DNA of 5,108 nt from Sutterella sp. GTDB lineage: Bacteria; Pseudomonadota; Gammaproteobacteria; Burkholderiales; Burkholderiaceae_F. Below the pieces are notes generated by a model. It ran no database searches. It had not been told where the DNA came from and was given only the letters and a program-made list of their open reading frames with translations. Position 1 is the stretch's first letter; every line of letters begins with the position of its first letter. This document shows, in pieces, positions 1 to 5,108 of the stretch. The stretch spans positions 1 to 5,108 of the forward strand of contig DYCH01000044.1 of the NCBI GenBank assembly GCA_019418235.1. The letters are read 5' to 3'. Position numbers and translations under genes: made by a program.

Positions 1-53
1 CCAACGACCTGCGGATTAACAGTCCGTCGCTCTACCGACTGAGCTATCGGGGA
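1..53 (-). tRNA. tRNA-Asn (anticodon GUU), partial, 3' end outside window
   Basis: This gene reads leftward and is cut by the window start. Visible are the 5' acceptor strand TCCCCGA (53-47), a D arm with GCTC/GAGC stem and AGTCGGTA loop, the anticodon stem with loop CTGTTAA (22-16), and the variable loop AGGTC. The 5' strand of the T stem ends at base 1. The anticodon GTT (20-18) reads Asn codons AAC and AAU. The body closely resembles proteobacterial tRNA-Asn from memory. Position 27/43 is an A-C apposition at the end of the anticodon stem, which I recall from other betaproteobacterial tRNA-Asn, so it is not read as damage. The T loop, the 3' acceptor strand and any encoded CCA lie outside the window, so intactness there cannot be judged. 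It is transcribed divergently from the tRNA-Arg gene at 162. Confidence 0.95.
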
Positions 54-66
54 ATCAGAATTCGGC

Positions 67-95
67 ATTTTATAGATGTTTTTTAAATTACGCAA
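67..95 (-). promoter_or_regulatory. Probable sigma-70 promoter of tRNA-Asn
   Basis: Read on the minus strand, a -35-like TTGCGT (95-90) and a -10-like TAAAAT (72-67) are separated by 17 bases. The -10 matches consensus at five of six positions and the -35 at three of six, which is weak. Initiation would fall around 60, leaving a leader of about 7 bases before the tRNA 5' end at 53. The placement directly upstream of a tRNA supports the call. The exact hexamers are inferred from sequence alone. Confidence 0.5.
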
Positions 96-112
96 GAGTA
101 ATTCTTAAAAAT

Positions 113-141
113 TTGGGGGAACGCCATTTTTACAGTACAAT
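113..141 (+). promoter_or_regulatory. Probable sigma-70 promoter of tRNA-Arg
   Basis: A good -10 hexamer TACAAT (136-141) lies 17 bases downstream of a weak -35 candidate TTGGGG (113-118). Predicted initiation is near 148, giving a leader of about 14 bases before the mature tRNA at 162. The bases between the -10 and the predicted start (GATGGGC) are G-rich, like the discriminators of stringently controlled stable-RNA promoters in E. coli. That regulatory reading is an inference, because no factor-binding site was identified. Confidence 0.5.
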
Positions 142-161
142 GATGGGCTCTAAAAGATGAT

Positions 162-237
162 GTTCCCGTGGTGAAACAGGATATCACGATAGCCTCCTAA
201 GCTGTAATTCCGGGTTCGAGTCCCGGCGGGGATACCA
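162..237 (+). tRNA. tRNA-Arg (anticodon CCU), complete with encoded CCA
   Basis: This is a full 76-base cloverleaf. The acceptor strands are 162-168 and 227-233, the D stem GTGA/TCAC is at 171-174 and 184-187, and the D loop is AACAGGATA. The anticodon stem ATAGC/GCTGT flanks loop CTCCTAA (194-200), the variable loop is AATT, and the T arm is CCGGG-TTCGAGT-CCCGG (210-226). Discriminator A234 is followed by genomic CCA (235-237). Anticodon CCT (196-198) reads the Arg codon AGG. The A following the GG pair in the D loop fits the arginine identity base A20, and the overall form resembles E. coli argW. The acceptor stem contains two wobble pairs, G1-U72 and U3-G70, which is slightly weak but still pairs throughout. 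This minor-codon tRNA is followed by its own terminator, so it is probably a single-gene transcript. Confidence 0.96.
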
Positions 238-245
238 TTGCTCAA

Positions 246-281
246 AAAAGCGTCAGTTGAAAAACTTGACGCTTTTCTATT
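246..281 (+). terminator. Intrinsic terminator of tRNA-Arg
   Basis: A strong hairpin starts 8 bases after the tRNA CCA end. AAAAGCGTC (246-254) pairs with GACGCTTTT (268-276), and the stem continues as AGTT (255-258) with AACT (263-266), closing a GAAA tetraloop with one bulged T at 267. The T run (273-276) and the following U-rich CTATTTC give the usual release tract. The 5' A run means that it could also act weakly on leftward transcripts. It separates tRNA-Arg expression from the parE promoter downstream. Confidence 0.9.
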
Positions 282-324
282 TCTATCTGATTGTTTTTGT
301 TGATGTTTTTAGTTGTGCTTGTGC

Positions 325-354
325 TTGGCGAGAATGCGGAAAAACAGGCATAAT
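325..354 (+). promoter_or_regulatory. Probable promoter of the parE-parC operon
   Basis: The hexamer TTGGCG (325-330, four of six to consensus) and the hexamer CATAAT (349-354, five of six) are spaced 18 bases apart. Initiation would be near 361, giving a leader of about 75 bases before parE. This is the best sigma-70-like pair I can see between the tRNA-Arg terminator and parE. That terminator makes an independent promoter necessary here. Exact position and strength are inferred. Confidence 0.5.
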
Positions 355-363
355 TACCACTTT

Positions 364-396
364 GTTCTGAGCGGTCCGTGTTGTCGACCGTAGAAC
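364..396 (+). other. Imperfect palindrome / stem-loop in the predicted parE leader
   Basis: GTTCT (364-368) pairs with AGAAC (392-396), and CGGTC (372-376) pairs with GACCG (386-390). An asymmetric internal loop (369-371 against base 391) and a 9-base apical loop complete it. It begins a few bases after the predicted transcription start. No T run follows it, so it is not an intrinsic terminator. It could be an mRNA leader structure that affects stability or translation, or a DNA operator half-site pair. Nothing in the sequence identifies the factor, and chance cannot be excluded. Confidence 0.4.
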
Positions 397-427
397 GTCT
401 AGTTAAGAGTAAACTTTTGTTTTTATT

Positions 428-436
428 GGGTAAATA
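428..436 (+). promoter_or_regulatory. Weak ribosome binding site of parE
   Basis: Only GGG (428-430) resembles a Shine-Dalgarno core, 6 bases before the ATG at 437. The preceding 30 bases are very A/T-rich and look unstructured, a context in which ribosomal protein S1 often helps initiation. This contrasts with the strong site in front of parC. The start is still secure because the protein N-terminus aligns with ParE from other Proteobacteria. Confidence 0.45.
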
Positions 437-2407
437 ATGGCAACAAGTAAGCGTGCTGATTACGGCGAATCGAGTATTAAGGTCTTAAAAGGTCTTGAAC
501 CTGTCAAACAACGTCCGGGGATGTATACCCTCACGGACAACCCTTTGCACATCATTCAAGAAGTGATTGATAACTCCAGCGACGAAGTGTTGGCTGGCGG
601 CGCATCTCGTATTGAGGTGACGTTACATACGGATGGTTCCGTGACGGTTTTGGATGACGGTCGCGGTATCCCTGTCGGTATTCACGAAGAAGAAGGGGTG
701 CCTGCTGTTCAGTTGGTGTTTACGCAATTGCACGCTGGCGGTAAGTTTGAAAAGGATTCGGGCGGAGCTTATTCCTTTGCAGGCGGTCTGCACGGCGTTG
801 GTGTTTCTGTCACCAATGCTTTGTCTACGCGTATGGAAGTGACGGTGTGGCGTGAAGGCAAAGAGCATCGCATTGTGTTTGCCGATGGCAATGTCATTGA
901 ACCTTTAACGAGCGTGAAGAGCCCTCGTCCTAAGTCTCAAACCGGTACGAGAGTTCGCGCGTGGCCCGATCCTCGCTACTTTGATAGTCCCACGGTACCT
1001 GCAGAGCAATTGGTTCGCCTTTTGCGCTCAAAGGCTGTGTTGATGCCGGGTTGCGAGGTGGTGCTCATCAACGAGAAAAATGAAACGACGCAAAGTTGGA
1101 AGTTTGACGGCGGCCTTCGTGAATACTTGATGAGTGAGTTGACGACCGATCCTTTGATCGAACCTTTTGAATCACAAGGCTATGCCGAAGATGATTCGAT
1201 GGGTTTTGCCGTAGGTGAAGGCGCTTCTTGGGTGGTCGTTTGGCAAGAAGAGGGTAGCACCGTTCGTGAAAGCTATGTGAACTTGATTCCGACGCCGGCC
1301 GGTGGTACGCATGAATCCGGTTTGCGTGAAGGGCTTTACTTGGCTATGAAGGCATTTATCGAAGCCCATGGCTTGATGCAAAAAAATGTCAAGTTATTAA
1401 CCGAAGACGTCTTTGCTCGTGCGTCCTGCATTTTGAGTGCCAAAGTGTTGGATCCGCAATTCCAAGGTCAAACAAAAGAACGTTTAAACAACCGCGACGC
1501 TTTGCGTTTGGTGAGTAACTTTGTTCGTACGCAGTTTGAATTCTGGCTCAATAGCCACGTTGAAGACGGCAAGAAATTGGCCGAACTTGTGATTAAGCAA
1601 GCTCAAGCTCGCCAAAATTCTGCTAAGAAAGTCACAAAGCGTAAGGGTTCGAGTGTCGCAGTGTTGCCGGGTAAATTAACCGACTGCGAAAGTGAAGATA
1701 TTGCATTAAATGAACTCTTCCTTGTGGAAGGGGATTCTGCAGGTGGTTCTGCGAAATTAGCTCGAGACAAACACTTCCAAGCCATTTTGCCGCTTCGAGG
1801 TAAGGTGTTGAACACTTGGGAAGTGGATCGCGATCGTATTTTTGCCAATAACGAAATTCATGACATCTCGGTAGCGATCGGTGTGGATCCGCATGGCTTT
1901 AACGATGAAGCCGATTTGAGTCAGCTGCGTTACGGCAAGATCTGCATCATGGCCGATGCCGACGTTGACGGTTCTCACATTCAAGTGTTGTTGTTAACCC
2001 TCTTTTTCAGACACTTCCCGGATTTAATCCGAAAGGGTCATATCTTTGTTTCCCGTCCGCCGCTTTTCCGTGTGGATGTGCCAAAGACCGGTCGCAAGCC
2101 TGCTCGTACCATCTATTGTTTGGATGAGCGTGAGTTGGCCAGTGAAAGACGAAAGCTTGAAAAGGAAAATGTCAACATGGCAAACGTCTCGGTCTCTCGT
2201 TTTAAAGGTTTGGGAGAAATGTCTGAGGACCAATTGAAAGAAACGACGCTTAATCCTGAGACGCGTCGTTTAATGCCGGTCTCTTTCGGTGATTTGGCCT
2301 ACGCTGAAAGCCAAGAAATGTTTGATATGTTGATGGGTCGAAGTGAAGCCGCTACGCGTCGAGTGTGGATGGAAAATAACGGCGATCAAGTCGAAGTGGA
2401 TATCTAA
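437..2407 (+). CDS. parE: DNA topoisomerase IV subunit B (ParE), ATPase/TOPRIM subunit
   Basis: This 656-residue subunit powers topoisomerase IV: ATP binding closes the entry gate on the captured DNA duplex, and the TOPRIM domain helps ParC cut the other duplex. In order, it shows a GHKL ATPase domain with catalytic Glu42 and Asn46 in QEVIDN, DDGRG at 73-77 and the ATP lid GGLHGVG at 116-122. A transducer domain follows with the QTK loop (Gln345-Lys347), then TOPRIM with EGDSAGG (Glu431) and DADVD (Asp507, Asp509, Asp511) for Mg2+. The quinolone-pocket motif PLRGKVLN is near 452-459, and a RFKGLGEM-type tail precedes the C-terminus. The length is close to E. coli ParE (630) and far below proteobacterial GyrB (about 800), and the large GyrB insertion is absent. 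Together with the adjacent parC, this rules out gyrB. The ATG start fits the family N-terminus despite a weak ribosome site. It acts in the cytoplasm as part of the ParC2ParE2 tetramer. Confidence 0.97.
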   Translation: MATSKRADYGESSIKVLKGLEPVKQRPGMYTLTDNPLHIIQEVIDNSSDEVLAGGASRIEVTLHTDGSVTVLDDGRGIPVGIHEEEGVPAVQLVFTQLHAGGKFEKDSGGAYSFAGGLHGVGVSVTNALSTRMEVTVWREGKEHRIVFADGNVIEPLTSVKSPRPKSQTGTRVRAWPDPRYFDSPTVPAEQLVRLLRSKAVLMPGCEVVLINEKNETTQSWKFDGGLREYLMSELTTDPLIEPFESQGYAEDDSMGFAVGEGASWVVVWQEEGSTVRESYVNLIPTPAGGTHESGLREGLYLAMKAFIEAHGLMQKNVKLLTEDVFARASCILSAKVLDPQFQGQTKERLNNRDALRLVSNFVRTQFEFWLNSHVEDGKKLAELVIKQAQARQNSAKKVTKRKGSSVAVLPGKLTDCESEDIALNELFLVEGDSAGGSAKLARDKHFQAILPLRGKVLNTWEVDRDRIFANNEIHDISVAIGVDPHGFNDEADLSQLRYGKICIMADADVDGSHIQVLLLTLFFRHFPDLIRKGHIFVSRPPLFRVDVPKTGRKPARTIYCLDERELASERRKLEKENVNMANVSVSRFKGLGEMSEDQLKETTLNPETRRLMPVSFGDLAYAESQEMFDMLMGRSEAATRRVWMENNGDQVEVDI

Positions 2408-2411
2408 GGAG
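2406..2411 (+). promoter_or_regulatory. Strong ribosome binding site of parC, overlapping the parE stop
   Basis: AAGGAG (2406-2411) is a near-ideal Shine-Dalgarno sequence 6 bases before the GTG at 2418. Its first two bases are the last two of the parE stop codon TAA (2405-2407). This decides the parC start and suggests that ribosomes ending parE promote or re-start initiation on parC, which would help keep the two subunits in balance. The coupling is inferred from the geometry. Confidence 0.88.
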
Positions 2412-2417
2412 ACAGAC

Positions 2418-5051
2418 GTGGGGAAACAAGACGAGTTATTTTCCGGCGATCTTTTTGACGTCGAGCATGAAGTCAAAGAAGAAAAGAGCGAAGTCGAACA
2501 AGTTGAAATTGAAAACGATGTGATCATTGAGTCGACTGAGGAGGCATCTATTCAAGTTGAAGGTGCTGTTGCTGTCGTTGAAGACGAAAAGACTGAACGC
2601 AACGCTGAAGAATCGGTCAATGAAGACATTGAACCTGAGATCGAAGTTGAGGCGCCGACGCCCATTCAAAATCGCCCGGTACAAAGTGGCGATGATGGTG
2701 AACGTTTGACGTTGGCTCACTTTGCCAGTCATGCGTATTTGGAATACGCCATGTCGGTGGTTAAGGGGCGCGCATTGCCTGATGTGGGGGATGGTCAAAA
2801 ACCTGTTCAACGCCGTATCCTCTTTGATATGTACGAGATGGGGTTGGCTCGACCCGAAGCCCGTTTTGTTAAGTGCGCCCGTGTGGTTGGTGACGTTTTG
2901 GGTAAATATCACCCTCATGGTGACTCGGCAGCTTATGAAGCCATGGTGCGCATGGGGCAAAACTTCAATATGCGCTACCCCTTGGTTCAAAGCCAAGGTA
3001 ACTTCGGTAGTCGAGATGGCGACGGTGCGGCTGCCATGCGTTACACCGAAGCGCGTTTAACGAAAATTTCCCGCCTTTTATTGGAAGAAATCGATGAAGG
3101 CACGGTGGATTTTTCGCCCAACTACGATGGGCACTTTAAAGAACCCTCGATGTTGCCCGCGCGTTTGCCCTTTGTACTTTTAAATGGTGCGAGCGGTATT
3201 GCCGTGGGGATGGCAACGGAAATTCCGCCCCACAACTTAAAAGAAGTGGCTAATGCTTGCTTGTTGCTTTTAGAAAAGCCTGAGACCACGATTGATGAGG
3301 TGATGAAGATTTTACCCGCACCGGACTTTCCGATGGGCGGTCAAATCATCAGCAAAAAAGAAGATATCCGTGATGCCTATGTAAGCGGCCGTGGCAGCAT
3401 CAAAGTTCGTGCCCGCTATCACTTTGAAGAAATGCAACGTGGTAACTGGCGCTTGATTGTGACGGAGTTGCCGCCTAATGCCAGTGCTCAACGCGTTTTA
3501 AATGAAGTCGGCGATATCACCAACCCCAAGATTCGTCCCGGTAAGAAGGCGTTAACGGCAGAACAACAGCAAGCAAAAGCGGCGATGTTGGCTCTCTTGG
3601 AAATTGTTCGAGATGAGTCTGATAGCAAGCATCCCACTCGCTTGGTATTTGAACCCAAGAGCAAGAACGTTAACCGCGATGATTTCGTCAATGCCTTATT
3701 GGCTCAAACGAGCATGGAAGGCAACGTCTCGATGAACTTGGTGATGGTGGGCTTGGATGGCAAACCCTGCCAAAAGAATTTATTGACGATTTTGAACGAA
3801 TGGGTTCAATTCCGTCGTGAAACGGTACGTCGTCGTTCGCAATTTAGATTGCAAAAGGCCGTGGATCGCATTCACATTTTGGAAGGTCGCCATTTGGTGT
3901 ACCTCAATTTGGATGAAGTGATCAGCATTGTCCGTGATGCCGAAGATCCTAAAGTCGCGCTCATGGAACGCTTCCCCTTGTCTGAAATTCAAGCTGAAGA
4001 CATTTTGGAAATCCGTTTGCGCCAATTGGCACGTTTAACGGGTATCAAGATTGAGGCTGAGTTGAAAGAACTCACGAAGACGCGCGCGTCTTTGGAACGT
4101 CTCTTAGGTAGCGAAAAATTGTTGACCAACTTGGTTGCCAAGGAAATCACGCAAGACATGAACGAATTCGGTGACGATCGTCGTACGTTGGTGGAAGAAG
4201 CCATTCGTGCCGAAATGTCTCAATCCGTTTTGGATGAACCCGTGACGGTGGTTATCAGTCAAATGGGCTTTGTGCGTGCTCGTACGGGGCACGGTCACGA
4301 TGCCACTGTGATGAACTACAAGATGGGCGATAGTTACGCTTGGTCTTGCGAGTGTCGTACGACAGACCAAATGGTTGCCATTTCCGATACGGGTCGTGTG
4401 TACACGATCGCAGTTGCGGATTTGCCGAGCGCCCGAGGCGATGGCTTACCCATTAACAGTTTCATTGATTTAGAGTCCGGCACAAAGATCATGGGTTACT
4501 GTGTGGCAAAACCCAATGACAAGATTGTCATGGCGACCTCGATGGGTATGGGTTTTGTTTGTGAATTTAAGGATTTACTGGCACGTTTGAAGGCCGGTAA
4601 GAACTTCTTAAAGCTCGAAGAACATGCCGAAGTTCTGGTTCCGCAAGTGGTTGCCGAAGGTCAAACCCATTTGGCCTGTTTGTCTGAACAAGGCCGTTTG
4701 ATCATTTTTGACTTGAATGAAGTGCGTCAATTGCCGGGTGGCGGTAAGGGTGTGAGTTTGATGGATCTCAATTTGGGAGAAAAACTCTTGATGGCCAAAC
4801 CGATTTCGCCTGAGGGTGTCATGGTGACCGGAACGGGCCGAGGTGGCAAGGATCGTGAATATGCGGTGAAGAAAGCCATTTTGGAATACCACATGGGTCA
4901 TCGTGCTCGTAAGGGTAAACAACTCGATATCCGTTGGAAGGCCTTGTCTTTGCAAGATTTGCCGGTGAAAGCACCTGCGACAAATCAAGAAGATGGTGAG
5001 AAGGCTGAGGCCGAAGCGACCGAGAGCGCTGAAATACTCGAACTTGTCTAG
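2418..5051 (+). CDS. parC: DNA topoisomerase IV subunit A (ParC), DNA-cleaving subunit with acidic N-terminal extension
   Basis: This subunit cuts and reseals both strands of the gate DNA through a tyrosyl-phosphate link and wraps DNA with its C-terminal domain. It is 877 residues from the GTG start, against 752 in E. coli. Residues 1 to about 94 are an acidic, probably disordered extension. The winged-helix/tower core follows, with GKYHPHGDS at 162-170 and catalytic Tyr209 in AAMRYTE. The quinolone-target residues Ser170 and Glu174 (E. coli Ser80 and Glu84) are unmutated. An 18-residue-longer segment sits before RDESD near 370-397. The helical exit-gate region HILEGR...ILEIRLRQLARL comes next, then a beta-pinwheel C-terminal domain from about 606. 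That domain has only a degenerate GyrA-box-like LPGGGKG (772-778), as expected of ParC rather than GyrA. The last 20 residues are acidic. The GTG at 2418 is chosen for its strong ribosome site. The in-frame ATG at 2343 lies inside parE and has no such site. The gene is 10 bases downstream of parE and probably co-transcribed. Confidence 0.96.
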   Translation: MGKQDELFSGDLFDVEHEVKEEKSEVEQVEIENDVIIESTEEASIQVEGAVAVVEDEKTERNAEESVNEDIEPEIEVEAPTPIQNRPVQSGDDGERLTLAHFASHAYLEYAMSVVKGRALPDVGDGQKPVQRRILFDMYEMGLARPEARFVKCARVVGDVLGKYHPHGDSAAYEAMVRMGQNFNMRYPLVQSQGNFGSRDGDGAAAMRYTEARLTKISRLLLEEIDEGTVDFSPNYDGHFKEPSMLPARLPFVLLNGASGIAVGMATEIPPHNLKEVANACLLLLEKPETTIDEVMKILPAPDFPMGGQIISKKEDIRDAYVSGRGSIKVRARYHFEEMQRGNWRLIVTELPPNASAQRVLNEVGDITNPKIRPGKKALTAEQQQAKAAMLALLEIVRDESDSKHPTRLVFEPKSKNVNRDDFVNALLAQTSMEGNVSMNLVMVGLDGKPCQKNLLTILNEWVQFRRETVRRRSQFRLQKAVDRIHILEGRHLVYLNLDEVISIVRDAEDPKVALMERFPLSEIQAEDILEIRLRQLARLTGIKIEAELKELTKTRASLERLLGSEKLLTNLVAKEITQDMNEFGDDRRTLVEEAIRAEMSQSVLDEPVTVVISQMGFVRARTGHGHDATVMNYKMGDSYAWSCECRTTDQMVAISDTGRVYTIAVADLPSARGDGLPINSFIDLESGTKIMGYCVAKPNDKIVMATSMGMGFVCEFKDLLARLKAGKNFLKLEEHAEVLVPQVVAEGQTHLACLSEQGRLIIFDLNEVRQLPGGGKGVSLMDLNLGEKLLMAKPISPEGVMVTGTGRGGKDREYAVKKAILEYHMGHRARKGKQLDIRWKALSLQDLPVKAPATNQEDGEKAEAEATESAEILELV

Positions 5052-5055
5052 CAAA

Positions 5056-5102
5056 AAAGGGGGTGTTGCAAAACTCATGTTTTGTTGCCCCCTTTGTTTT
5101 TT
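5056..5102 (+). terminator. Intrinsic terminator of the parE-parC operon
   Basis: AAAGGGGG (5056-5063) pairs with CCCCCTTT (5088-5095). An upper stem GCAAAAC (5068-5074) pairs with GTTTTGT (5079-5085) around a TCAT loop, with a small wobble/bulge junction between the two stems. The sequence TTTGTTTTTT gives the release tract. It begins five bases after the parC stop. An A run (5053-5058) on the other side would become a U run for leftward transcripts, so it may work in both directions, for instance if a convergent gene lies past the window. Confidence 0.92.
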
Positions 5103-5108
5103 CTCTTG

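Noticed and set aside
162..237. tRNA-Arg(CCU) as an integration site for a mobile element
   Set aside because: This tRNA type is a known integration target, but here it is followed at once by its own terminator and then core genes. No integrase and no repeated copy of the tRNA 3' end is present in the window.
2343..2417. Upstream in-frame ATG that would add 25 residues to ParC and overlap parE
   Set aside because: There is no Shine-Dalgarno sequence before it, and it would overlap 65 bases of parE coding for conserved ParE C-terminal residues. The GTG at 2418 has an excellent ribosome site at the right spacing.
2436..2996. A long open frame of 186 codons on the minus strand under the start of parC
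   Set aside because: It lies entirely opposite the parC coding sequence, mostly under the Glu-rich extension, whose GAA/GAG codons rarely create antisense stops. It has no recognisable domain, and its Phe/Asn/His-rich product is typical of antisense shadows.
437..5051. The pair as gyrB and gyrA rather than parE and parC
   Set aside because: The B subunit lacks the large insertion and length of proteobacterial GyrB. The A subunit has only a degenerate GyrA-box (LPGGGKG in place of QRRGGKG) and matches ParC motifs such as EPVTVVISQMG.
4608..5078. A 156-codon minus-strand open frame running through the parC end and terminator
   Set aside because: It would start inside the operon terminator hairpin and run antisense to conserved ParC pinwheel sequence. 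No family resemblance is visible.
1..5108. A hidden undescribed system, CRISPR array or mobile element
   Set aside because: The only non-coding stretches are 54-161, 238-436 and the last 57 bases. They are accounted for by promoters, terminators and a short leader, and no repeats, direct target duplications or transposase fragments were seen.

Overview
This window is an ordinary, well-organised stretch of core bacterial chromosome. It holds two divergent tRNA genes followed by the two subunit genes of topoisomerase IV, parE and parC, which form a probable two-gene operon closed by a strong intrinsic terminator. I found no mobile element, CRISPR array, defence system or new gene system. Nearly every base from 437 to 5051 is accounted for by the two topoisomerase genes.

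Organism: the ParE and ParC sequences look proteobacterial. ParC carries an insertion just before the RDESD motif (about residues 370-395) and a partner-gene arrangement that I associate with betaproteobacterial ParC, for example the Neisseria and Bordetella type. Base composition is moderate by eye, a little under half G+C, which is low for Burkholderiales. A gut-associated, lower-GC member of the Burkholderiales (Sutterellaceae or Parasutterella-like) is a reasonable guess, but the genus is inference only.

Layout: positions 1-53 (minus strand) are the 5' two thirds of tRNA-Asn(GUU), cut by the window edge. Positions 54-161 hold back-to-back promoters for the two tRNAs. Positions 162-237 (plus) are a complete tRNA-Arg(CCU) with encoded CCA, followed by its own hairpin terminator at 246-276. 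Positions 277-436 contain no gene: they hold the likely parE promoter (325-354), an imperfect palindrome at the start of the predicted leader (364-396), and an A/T-rich, weakly Shine-Dalgarno-bearing start region. parE runs 437-2407. parC is best started at the GTG at 2418, 10 bases after the parE stop, with a strong ribosome site overlapping that stop, and it ends at 5051. A hairpin terminator occupies 5056-5102.

Function: ParE (ATPase and TOPRIM) and ParC (DNA-cleaving and DNA-wrapping) assemble as a heterotetramer that decatenates daughter chromosomes and relaxes supercoils. All catalytic residues I could check are present, and the classic quinolone-target residues of ParC are in the sensitive state. 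The most unusual point is a strongly acidic N-terminal extension of about 90 residues on ParC, mirrored by a shorter acidic C-terminal tail.
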